A DNA stretch of 64,000 nt from Acanthaster planci (Eukaryota; Echinodermata; Asteroidea; Valvatida; Acanthasteridae), in assembly GCF_001949145.1 (NCBI RefSeq), contig NW_019091375.1, positions 2,696,558 to 2,760,557 on the forward strand, given 5' to 3'. The notes beneath the pieces are model-generated. The model did no database searches. It saw only the letters and a program-made list of their open reading frames with translations, and was not told where the DNA came from. The position numbers and the translations under genes are program-made. Positions 39,901-51,900 of the stretch are shown one piece after another (positions within the stretch are counted from its first letter, which is position 1; each line of letters opens with the position of its first letter).

Positions 39901-42900
39901 AGAGAGATCAGTGTAAGCCCCTTGCCAAATCTTTTCCTTAAGGGCTAAGGGAACATGCCCTCCTAAGGGCGCATAGCCATCTGCTCGGGGAACAGGCTGT
40001 GGGGAAGCCGAAGTCTGTATGGACCCAGCAAGGACAGGAGCAGTAGCTTTAAAACTATTGTTGGAGGACTGCATCGATCTTGTACTGGAAGCTGGCAGCA
40101 ACACACTAATGGAACCGCGACCCATACTACCCAAGGAACTAAAATTGCCCCGATACATGAGGGAGGAAGGGGCAACTGACTAGCAGGACTGCTACTACCA
40201 CAACTAACACTACTAAAGCTACACACACTAATATTTCCACCATTAATGGGCATGAGAAGCGGTAATGCACTAACCAAACTGCTAACATTGTTCTCAGTGC
40301 TGTCACTAGTACTGACTTGAGTGCCACCAAGAGAGCTAACATTATCACCAATAGTAGCCACAGCTGATAGGAGCGCTCTGAGGTTACGCCTACCACATCG
40401 TCTTGGTTCCACCAATGGAGCTGCCGGAGCGCTAGTAAAACTAGGCCCCGTGGAAGCATCTGGAGCACGGCTCAGCGTAGATACTGGTGCTGACCGCTAA
40501 CGTTTTGAGTTCAACACGCTTGCTGGCTTCGATAGGCGCCGCCTCTGACGGGGGTTGTTGGGGCATAATGACCAATAGTCTTAGTCTTTTTCCCCGACAA
40601 ATGTTCAGACAAATGTTAAAATTGACGACTGTAGGCATGGTAGGGCCAGACTGAACGACAGTTGGGTATGCTTATGCCATATTGTGAAATACTGCAACAG
40701 TTCTAAGGACTGTCAAATCCAATGATTAAATGAAGAAGGTTGAAAAAGAAGATCCCTGGCCCTGTCATGCCTGTTGGCAACCAGAAAAGCAGTCAAGCAA
40801 CCAATCCTTGGCACAGTACTTGTATCTGAGGAAGTGTTCCATCTCGCTGATGACCCTTCTGAACCACTGCCAAAATGAAGAACAGAAACAATCCAGTAAC
40901 AAATTCTTTGCACAGGACTAGGCCCAGGCTCCATTAATATCCAGGGAAGTCTTCCAAATGCACAGTGTAAAAGCTGATAAAACTACTGAGTTAGGCCTCT
41001 TGGTCTAAGCCCTATAGCAGCCGTGCCAAGGGCAGACAAGTTGAAGTGAGTTGGCCAAACAGAGATGGATACCTATCTGATAGTTCAATTTGACAGTTTT
41101 AATTTCCCGAATGTGTTTCCCAAAAATGGCTTTGACAAAGTAACCTCAAGCTGCATTTTACTTTCCCCCCAACAGAGCGCGTGAGAAGCCTTCCTATTGG
41201 CTAAAAGTTTGAAGCAGCCTAAACCCTCATTGGCTCAAATCTTCTATCTTGATTGTTGATCAGTGTGCATAAATTAACGAGTGGATCCTGATCACAACCC
41301 AGTGTTGTTTCCTAACCGAATTCTGTACCTATTTGCATGGGCTGGAAAGTATTACAATTTTTCTGCAATAACATGAAGAGTTATCCCATCCCATCAAGCA
41401 GACACTGCAGAATTTTAGAATTTTCCACTAAATCTGCCATGACATTTGTACTTAATCAAACTTCACACAACCACAGACTAGTTGCTAAAAAGTTCCATAA
41501 CGTAAACTGTCCTGCTTGCAATATATGAATTTACATAGGCAAACACAACCCCACACCTTACCCAGAATGGCCACCCTATAATATTCATGATAAAGTTACC
41601 AACACTGTTCTTAATTGGCTGGTCCTGGTCAGCTCAGAGTACTCAGTTCACGTAAAATTTGCAATGGCACTTTGTGCAGTAATTCTTCATGGGTGGAACC
41701 ATAGGCTAGGAATGCATGTGCTGTGTATTGCCAAAAGCGGTGTGTAGTTATGCACTTGCATTTTAACAATGAAGATGCTGATTAAGGTAGGTCATTTCCT
41801 GCCCTGAATAATTCGACACTGAAGTTCTTTGTTCACTGTGTCTTACAAACCATGGGTTGTAAGGTTAATTCCATAGATTCCAACCTTATCTGACTTAAAA
41901 TAATGAAATTATGAGAATAAAGCATTTTATCATGATAAAATGTCATATACAGATTATTTTGAAATGTTCCGATTTTGTACCTGCTGCAACGCATATATAC
42001 AAAGGTGGAGAATATGTTATTTAAAATCTCAAATTATTGGATCAACGGAAGGCATTCAACACCCCTATGAAATCTCATCGATACAAAAACGTTACAGTAA
42101 AACTCTTAAGTAAACATTTGCAACCTCAATCCTCTTTTTTGTTGCGTCTGTAATTCATGAACACATGTGAATTCTAAACATTTCAACAAAATTATGTTGC
42201 TTTGATTAACAGTTAAACTATAAACCTTTGGTTAACTTGGTTCGGTAGCAGTCATTTTAGAGCAAACATTTAATGCAAGTTACGCTCCATTGCACATACG
42301 ATTTGCCAGAAATTAAGACAAAAAATTGTGTGAGCAGGTGTTAGGACTGGCAAATGGTTATTTTTGAGATAATAACAACTCAAATTAATTATAATTGTGT
42401 TTGGTTGTGCTTTCCTTTTGTTTAATTTTTTGTCATTAAATTGTACTGACATGTCAAGTTCCTCTCGTCTCATGGAACAGGTCACTTCATGGGGCGAAGG
42501 TTGAATTCTAGGCCTATACATGCATTTTGAAAGTCGCGATTCTGTGAAAGTCTATTTTGTCCACACATGGTAGCGTGATCTTTTTCAAACCTCTATTTCG
42601 TGACCGTTTGACTTCGCGTAAGTCAGGAATCCTGACGTTAGTGATTTTAACTCAATATGAATCAATATCCTGCCACGGGACATCAACCTGCTTGGCATGG
42701 AGCCGCAGATAATGCCAAACCATTCGGTGTAAATTTCAACAGGCCATCAACCGGTCCCAGGGGTAGTAAGGAAGCCGAACTACGACATCAAATCGAGGAA
42801 TTTATTTCTGGCACCTGGAGAAGAAAAATGAAAAACGCAGTACTGGCAATAGACCCTGAATACTGCATATATTCGGGGCCGTTGTTATAAACTGGAGCTC

Positions 42901-45900
42901 TTGTCAGTTTTCAGTTTGAATGCAAGTTAAATGTCACTTTGGCTTCTTGTAAGCTCTTAGTGTCTTGCGATGGGTTCAATCGGAGTATTAACTAGTATTT
43001 CTATATTCTTTTTACACAACCAGGATATTTTGTACAGCCATATTCATGTCGTCTGTTTTGAACCTCTTCATTCCGTTGGCATGTCACGTGCACTACTCCT
43101 TGGTAATCGTCATCCGGGTACTGCAGGGACTCATAGAAGTAAGAACTTTCAATCTTTGCTCATGAGTGGAAAATCTCTTTTATTGCAATATGTACATGTA
43201 GGTTGGGGGTGCTATAATTGCCCCATCTCAGTGTGTATCAATGCAGCTAATTCATTCTGTCTTTCCAGTCACATTTCGTGTGTAAAGGCGTAATTATGCT
43301 TAATCGCTTGCGCAGCCACCAACCGCCTTAAAGGTCCGAGCAGCACAAGTGTCGATGACCCGTACAGAAGGAACCATTCGAGTCGGTTTCTGAAGACGGA
43401 AAATCCATACACGTCGTCAAGTCATCCATGCCTTTGGTCCCTGGCCATTGGCATAGTACCTTGCCCATCGACACATATACAGTTTGGCTCCCGTAGGTTC
43501 TTTAGGTTGACTCACACTTGGCGCGAAAGCGGACACTCGCGAAGTCGTGAGGCAAGGTCAAAATATTCGTGTTGCAGTTTCCAAAAACATTCAAACATAT
43601 TGAACACATTTTATGTTCAAGTTAATTTCACTACAAACTATTTTGACGTCAAATTGGCTTTGCTTTTGCGTTCGCAAGAATTATGATTCAGACTTCAGGA
43701 TGGGCCCAACCTGTTGTAGGAAAAACAATTCAGCACTGGAAATGTGGTTAAGCTATTGAAGGCTTTATAATCCATTCAGATAGCGATCCCATAAGATGCT
43801 AGTGTGAGCTCCCATTTTGTACAAGGAACACGTTAATTTCCACAGTCCCATGAAAAGCAATGGTCACCATTTTCAGATGGTCCTCCTTTTTCACTCTCCA
43901 TATTCAAGCTCCAAGAAGACCCTTAAAGCTCACTTTCTCCGCCTTCCATGTTGCTTTCTGTTAGCTGTCTGTGCTGTCTGTGTATAATGTTAATGGCAAG
44001 ACAAGACTTAGTATCACAGAAATGCTTTTCGAATTTGCGTTCAGCTCTTGATGATTTGTGCCCTCCAAGATCACTTACTTGAGGAAACTTTTTTTTATCA
44101 GGGTGTCGAATACCCGGCCTGCCATGGTATGTGGAGTAAATGGGCGCCACCCCTCGAACGAAGTATGCTGGCGACCATTGCTTTCTCAGGTTAGTGACTT
44201 GTCCCCGACTTGTGTCACGATTCTGGAAAGCGTTTTCGTCTATCACTTGGTCATTCGGGAGTTAAAAGTATCAACCAAATGGACCAATTTGTGTGTTGAT
44301 CGACAACTGACCAGCCAATATAAAAAATCAATACTTTAAGGCGCTAAATCAGTAACGCTGAGACGGCTGAGTCATTTATTAGTTTATGTGTCAATTTACA
44401 CAAGTCAGACATTTGACCGATGCCTTGATATATGTAGCGATCGATGACAGATCAACTCGTCTTTATCTTAAATTCCATACATCTTGATGCCATAGAAAAA
44501 TGCGCTTCCACCAAATGATAAAGCACTTTAAGCCCCTCCCTAGAAGTAGGAAGTAAAGTTTCATCATAGGCCTATCCGTTTTTCGGAATTCAGACCTCAA
44601 ATGCGTGGGTCAGATCAGAGACACAAACGACAAAACGATGACCATAAACATGAGAACAGACAATCTGCTTTTGTGAAATATTGCCGCTTCAGTGTAGCGA
44701 TTTGGCGGGAAATTGATGCACTCTATCGTCAATCCCGCCATTTCGAATGACAGTTTCTACCAGCCCTATCCGGATTCAAAAGACAGCTATTTCCTTAGTT
44801 TTCAGTAACCTGTTTCCGGCTAATTACAGCTGTCAATCAGCATTCCGACGATACCGTTTGCGTTGCTAATGCATTGGGGGCGCACTTCCGGATAGCTAAC
44901 GTATTTGTGCAATATCATTGCTGATTATTTCCTGCTAGGTTCCTATGCTGGTGCTGTTTTTGGTATGCCCGTTGCTGGGCTGCTTACCGAGTATGCCGGC
45001 TGGCCAAGCGTCTTCTATGTATTTGGTGAGTTATTTTAAAGCTGGTGCAATTATACCTAATGGCAATGTTGGAGATCGGTGAAGCTATGTGGAGAAACTC
45101 GCTCCTAGAATGATAAATAACCCTTGGTTTAAGAGGATAACCTGTAGACCTAACAATATTTCCCACTTCTACTCAAATGCAAATGCAGGCAATTTTTTGG
45201 TGGGGTGTGAAATCCTTTCGTTTTTTGTTCTTTTTTTTATTCTGGGTGGAATGTTAGGAATTTAGGATGTAATCTTACGTACTTTTAACGCATGTATTAT
45301 CTTTCTTTTTGACTTTTGTGTGTGTGTATGCTATTCATGTCTTGTCGGTATCACGATTAATGAGCCTTTTGCGAGTTGAGTTTGGGTGGGGTTTGGTACT
45401 CTTGTTTGTCTGATCGCCTGGTGGACATGGCAGTACGAGTTCCCCGGGCTTGGACGCTGTTGCCGCGCCTAGTGGTTGGGGACGAGGTTTTGCTGACTAA
45501 AAGCGCGGGGCTGGTTATTTGTAACCTTGTTCTTCATCGTGGACGGTGTGCGTTTGTGGGGTGTCTCCTCTGTGGCTTAGCATAGATTTGCCCCGAGTCG
45601 CGAGGTATCGCGGCAGTGCCTTTGGTATGTGGGTGGGTTGCATTGTTATCTTCGCGTGGGTTTGGGGGACTTAGGGCTTATATATATGTGTTATCGGTGA
45701 CCGTAAAGGTAATTGAAGATAAATTTATTTTTAATTTATTGCCTACTGATTCAGCTACAATCTTGTTTATCATTCCTTTTATCGCGTTATATATTCCTTT
45801 CCATTCCTGTTTTTCATGTGCAATTGTATGTATTTATTTGTTTCGTTTGTTGTGGCACCTAGGAGAGCAGCTTGACAGCATATCAGTAATTCAGTTTTCT

Positions 45901-48900
45901 TTTTTTGCAATCATGCATGGGTGTTGCTTAGCTCTTCTTTCTAGTTAATTTTCGTACATGCGTGCTTGTTTGTAACTTTAGCTTCCAGAATTAATAAATG
46001 AAATGAAATGAAAGGTGATCTCCCTACAGGGTGATGTAATTGGGGGCTTTTTACATGAATCTGGGAAAAAGGGAAATGAAATAACCCCTTAATTAAAAAT
46101 CACCTTTCACTCATCATGTCCTTCATCCAGCAACGCTCCCTTTACGTTACATGATGATCTTTGTTTCTCACTCGTTACTAGTGTAATAAGCCTTTTGCGA
46201 GTTAAATTTGAATAAAATCTGGTACACTGAGTTCTTTGCATTCACGTGACCATAAACATTCTTCATACTAAAGACACTGTTGCCAAAGATACTTCGTGAT
46301 TCGGGCTAGGCCTTGCTTACCAATACACTGTTTTTAACGGATAGGAAGGGCAAAAAGCAACTAGTCTATTCCACAGATGGCGGTCGCTATGCAAACGTTT
46401 GCCCTCGAATTGCAAGGTATAGCAACAGTGTTTTTAGTCCGGGGAATTCAAATTGTTGTGTTTATGCCAATCATATAACTCAGTGTACCTGATTTTATTC
46501 AAATGTAACTCGCGAATGGCTTATTTTGTCCCCTGATGAACAGACATAAAACTCTAGATTCAATCAGTAATTTCCATGACGCCCAGTTTCCACTCTTTAA
46601 AACCGTAGGCCTACTTAACAGTAGACGTTTTATATTTTCACCTCCAACAAAGCTAACAACATGCCTCCCATTCCATGTCTCCTCCAGGCTGCTGTGGTAT
46701 TGTATGGTTCGGCTTTTTCATGTATTTAATCTACGAAAAGCCGAGCACACATCCAACCATATCTGCAGAAGAGCGGACGTACATAGAAGAGAGCATAGGA
46801 GAGACTCTGACCATGCTACCCATGAAGGTAACATTTTTTCACTATCTTGGGACTTCGCAGATGAGAATTTGTAACTTTTATCACGTCATAAAAATTTTAA
46901 AACAATGGTATGCATTTATTTCTCGTGATTACTTTGTGGCTGAGCAAAAGAGAGCTTAACATGACAGACATTGGCATTTTTTAAACCTTTCTTTTATGTT
47001 TAATGAATCCTGATCGCTCGGGATTCAATCTTAGAAATTAACAATCATGCCCAACAGTTGTTACTGTTAAGTAATGTAAGAAAAAAAGTTTGGTATTGCA
47101 ACGGTGCATGTGCCCAGCTGCATCATTGTTTGCTTTGGGGTTGAACTAAAACGGGAGATCAGTCCACATGTCCGTGGGTTGTGGTAGTCCAATCTTCTTT
47201 CTGCATCGTTGTCCAGTCGATTTTTAAAAAATACAAGTTTTTCACTGTGTTACTGTTACAACCTTTATGAAAATGCTGAAAACTGAAACTTTGGCCTTGT
47301 TATACCCCTTAAGATATTGTGCGTCTGTGAGGAGTTATTTGTCCCCGAAAGAAAAATAAAAGCATTGAATGTTGTGCACATGTTATGCACACAACCGCGC
47401 GGCGACATGTATGCTCGACTACACGTAAACGTCACATGCACGTGTCAGGAACCACCCTCACGCCATAGCTGCAAAATATAAATCAACAGAATGTAATCAC
47501 TACCCACAAGCTTGCATTATGGACAAAGATTATTGTGATAGGAAAAACGAGGGAGGGGGCTAAATGTCTGGAAATTGCAGATTTTGTTCAAGAAAACAAG
47601 CTTTGCTTAGGAGTGGCACTGACAAGTTCGATCAAGGCCCATAGTTAACCACAACCATCCTCCAGGTCTATAAAGTAACTCTGGTCGAACGCACGCTCGT
47701 CGAATTATGAGTGACTATCTTCTTATTTTTAAATACTACCCTCAAAAAAATCCCATCCCGTGCACCAGTAGAATGAATAGAAAGTCGTGACAAGATTTAT
47801 TATATATTTAGGCTAATGTGACAATCGTGAGTGGAGTGTTATTTCTTTTTGTCAAATAAATGAACTGAGCAACGTTTTCGGTTGAACCAATCATCGCACA
47901 GCTTTGATTTGCATAAACAAACAAAAAACTGATTTGACCAATCAACACCGGCATGTGTTGATCCCGTTGCAGACAGGTCTGTGGGTTGAGGACGAGACTA
48001 AGGTAGGGGCGGGGCCCGGCAGATGGGCGAGAGGAGTGTTTTATTACATCAAGGCTAACGTAAGTTTGGCAGTTTTCAATGAAGCTGAAAGCTGCGTGAA
48101 CTTTAATCATCGTAGCCATAATAATTAAACAATACGTAATTTTTGTTTGATTTCTCACTCCTTTCCTTAAACCCTGGTGTGATATAGCCATCTTTGAGTC
48201 GATATTTGGCTAATCTTGTTAAAATTGCAAGCCACACCACCCTCCCAATTACTGCATGATAAAAGGCTGATTTTCAGTAAGGAGCGTGCAAGTTAGTATG
48301 GAATGATAGCCCAGCACAGTAGCATAATAAAACATATAAAAATGATTGCCTCGCAAAAATGGCATACAACAAGCCCCTTGTCCAGACTTTACTGCCTCTA
48401 CTCATACCCCAAAGTTTAGTTTACATTTTGTTTTAAATTGTCTTCAAATCTGAACCTGGCTTTTAATCGATTAAGTGTCAATGCAAAACAGCTATGGCTG
48501 CATCAAATCAGCGATTGTAAAAAAACAACGACAGAAGCGTCTGTAGCTAGATTAATCTGTGTATCATACTCTGACGTTTGCTTTGAAACGTGTAAACGCG
48601 AAGTTGGACGACTTGCACGCTCTTCATCACGGAGAGCGGTAAATGGTGCATTGACTTCCACCAATAACCATTCAAAGTGGTCGCTTAAAAACCAGTTGCT
48701 TTTAAAACCACTGTACAAATTTTAGGCGGACAAAGCATTTTCTACAAGACAAGTCAACCATAAGCATGTGGTGCTACCAGTCCGTATAACAGCTTCATTT
48801 CACCCAACACACATCGCAGTGTGTCCTACCGCACTCTCCATCCATGCTTCACGTGATTCACCCTGCTTCAACGTTATTGATTAGGTCAAGCACCATCTAG

Positions 48901-51900
48901 CGTTGTCCAGAACAAACTAACCGATGCTTCAGCCCTAAAATTTGTTTTCCAGATAGATGTTAGTGTGGTAGTTTTTTTTACGTTTACACTTTCCCGATCG
49001 TTGCTTGAATGTGTAATCTGAGCTGTTTCATTTACTTTTGTTTTTTTTACTGGCCATGGTGAACGTGTAATCAAGTCAATTTGCTTGTTTCTTCGTATCT
49101 TTCATTTTTTGATCCACTACGCGTTCCAGCCCTTCATCATACCTTTTCTTGTTTAACTTTGAGCGACATATTCCTAAGGTCATCAGTATCCCTCCCAAGG
49201 TGTCTTCTGCTTAAATTCACGTCCTATTGACCTGTGACACAATGTCAATTCGTTTTAAATGGCAGATTTTGAAACTCGTGGTGGGACACGTGCCAGGAAA
49301 GTCATTGTGCTCTGCATGTACCCTGACTTCAGATGATCATGCCAATAACATGGAAGTCGGTATTACATAATGGGCGTTGCGACAAATTCAATAAGACCTA
49401 GAATCTTTGAGAGCACTGCTTGCCTGTATTGTTGATAAGGGGTCACTTTTCCAACCTTCATTATCAAAGATTTCTCCACACAAAATATGTGCATCCCTTA
49501 GCAGGAAAGTGGCAGACATTCTAATTGATATTGTGAGCTTTAGCAAATACCTTTTTAAAATTAAACCAATATTATACCAATCGGGAACACAAACAAACAG
49601 CTTTGTAAACTAACTGAACGGTGCAGTCTCGGAAACAAAATCGCTCCGTCTCGCGCATTGGCAATTTTGAAGCATGTCGGACGGCGCTTTTTTGAATTGG
49701 TAAATTTGGAGGAAACACAAACGTTCTTTTTACCCAAAAGAAGTAGCGCCCCCCAATAACTTCAAAAAAAGCCTCAAAACCTCAAAAAGGCTATTTGTTG
49801 ACTGCATGCACTGACACGAGGCTTGACTGTTTTTCTTCCTTCATGCAGTTCTTGGAGACGCCTTGGAAAAGTTTCTTCACGTCACTTCCGGTCTACGCTA
49901 TCATCGTTGCTAATTTCTGCCGGAGCTGGACATTTTACCTGCTACTTACCGGCCAGCCGTCGTACTTTGAGCAAGTGTTCCATTACGAAATATCGCAGGT
50001 AACAAAAAAAATGAATCGCTACGCTGAGCAGTGACAGATTTACAACAACCTCCGAACATCGCATGAGTTTCGATAGGTCAGTGCATCGTACATCTGCATC
50101 GTTTACACCAATCGTATTTTGCAGCTGTGGTCATCAATTTCTCGCGCGCTTCAATGATACTGGTATTTTTTTCATTACCCTGGCAGTGAAAAATGTTTGA
50201 TATTACAGCATGTGAAAGGGTTTGTTTCCTGTTTAAATTGCAATCTCTTGCATGGTTCTAACCTCACATACAAGACATCTTCAACTCAGGAAGCACACAG
50301 TTGTGTTTTTCAGTACCACAGAGGACAATATCCTAAACACTATTGCAAAAGGCACTTACCACAGAGGATAAAACTGACGAAAAAAGGACAGACAATCGGG
50401 ACAGAAAAAAAAACTGTTTTCTGTGTTGTGTGTCTTTTCTCTATGGTAAAATAAAACATACGATCCAGTAGCTTCTGTGCAGGCAAAACACTGTTTAAAC
50501 ATTATGTGCTATTGTAAACTTTCACGTAATTGAATTCCATCGTTTGAATAAATAAAGACATGATTTACATCAAGAATTTGTAATCCTTCAGTGTAATGAT
50601 TTTCTCTTTATATTTATTATTAGAACCATTTTGGAAAGGTACTCATTGGTATACGTATTTTGGCCTGTAAACAAGAGGTATATAACATCCACCAAATCTT
50701 CGTTGGTAGCTTGTAAAATGGAAGTACCAACGCCATCGCGGTGACTTCCATGCAAAACGGTCGTGTAATTTTAACACTCTCGATCTGAAGTCCTATATGG
50801 ATGCCGATATGATACTTCTATTTTTATCTAATCACTCTCTGATGACTTCTGTTGTACTGGGAGGCTATAAACATCGAAGTGGAACTTCTCTTTCCCGTAG
50901 GTTGGTATAATATCGGCCTTGCCTCACCTAGTTATGGCTATAATTGTTCCCCTTGGGGGTCAACTGGCTGACTGTCTCCGTCGAAACCAGCTCATGTCCA
51001 CAACAACGGTCCGAAAACTCTTCAACTGTGGAGGTAGGTGGACTTATTGCCACGTTTTTCCTGTTACATACTGAAGGATCCATTCACATAGACCTGTGAT
51101 AACAGAATTCTCCGCTGTAAAAAAACTGAGCACAATTCTTTTGTATGGGTCTGCATATAATGAGAGCAGACCAACACCGCAGTAGGGCGATTCAGGTTAA
51201 GAAAACTTAACCGATGTAACCGATTTCGAGTGCTTACTCAATTCGACATTGTTATGTAAAGCAAATGACATCATGATTTCCTAAGTAATAGTTTTCCATT
51301 AGTGCTCAATTGTGTAAGTGGATCTGTATTGCGTTTTCCAGCACAATATACGTTAGTGGCATTGCATTGCTCGGCGCACTGCTGTAAGTTGCATAAATTA
51401 GCTGAAACTATTGTTTTCGATATTGGTCGATTTCTTTATGGTCTTGTCAAAACTGTTCTGCGTTCTGTGTCTTCATCATCCGTGACAATTATATCCGGTA
51501 GCCCCCCCAACTTGTATTGTATGTATCCTGAACATAACCCCTGCACATAAATACTGTAAAATCTTCTCGTCTACTGCAGGGTTTGGAGGAGAAGCAATAT
51601 TTCTGCTGTTTACAGCGTACGCAAGGGGAAAAGAAATGGCAATTCTATGTATGTGCATTGCTGTGGGATCAAGTGGCTTTGCAATATCAGGTGAGTTGTA
51701 TTAAAATCTTTATTTCATACAGATAGTCCGGCATAGGTAGACTATCAATACTGGCCCTTACTGCAACACTCAGGAGGGCCTTTGGTAGGCCTTGCACGAT
51801 TGGAATCCTTGGCTTTGATGCACATACCTTGACCAGTCTTTTTGTCTAACATTAGCTGGTTTTCGCTTTACGGCTTTCAGACTTTTTCCTGGAGGTGGGA

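Larger units (their letters stand above)
36430..40660 (-). mobile_element. Degenerate Ngaro/DIRS-type tyrosine-recombinase retrotransposon
   Basis: Read on the minus strand, the order is gag-like protein, reverse transcriptase, RNase H, tyrosine recombinase, SGNH hydrolase. DIRS-order elements use a tyrosine recombinase in place of a DDE integrase, and an SGNH-type hydrolase is a known extra of the Ngaro branch. All frames are broken by stops and frameshifts, so it is dead. Outer limits and the expected split direct repeats were not found; the coordinates cover only the recognisable coding remains. It sits antisense in intron 2 of the transporter gene. Confidence 0.85.
35784..43023 (+). other. 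VGLUT intron 2, hosting a retrotransposon
   Basis: 7,240 bases, by far the largest intron. More than half is the minus-strand Ngaro-like relic described separately. A stretch at about 35,985-36,165 repeats the word GGCACAC five times. The rest (41.3-42.6 kb) is AT-rich without recognisable content. Confidence 0.9.
45026..46687 (+). other. VGLUT intron 5, with internal duplication
   Basis: 1,662 bases. It holds two diverged copies of one segment (about 45,359-45,650 and 46,185-46,465), an ATGAA microsatellite tail and a 100-bp hairpin. These are described separately. Two plus-strand open frames here (45,376-45,585 and 45,616-45,948) are not coding-like. Confidence 0.85.

Noticed and set aside
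45376-45948. Two consecutive plus frames in intron 5
   Set aside because: G/T-rich composition; the first overlaps a diverged repeat whose second copy is not open.
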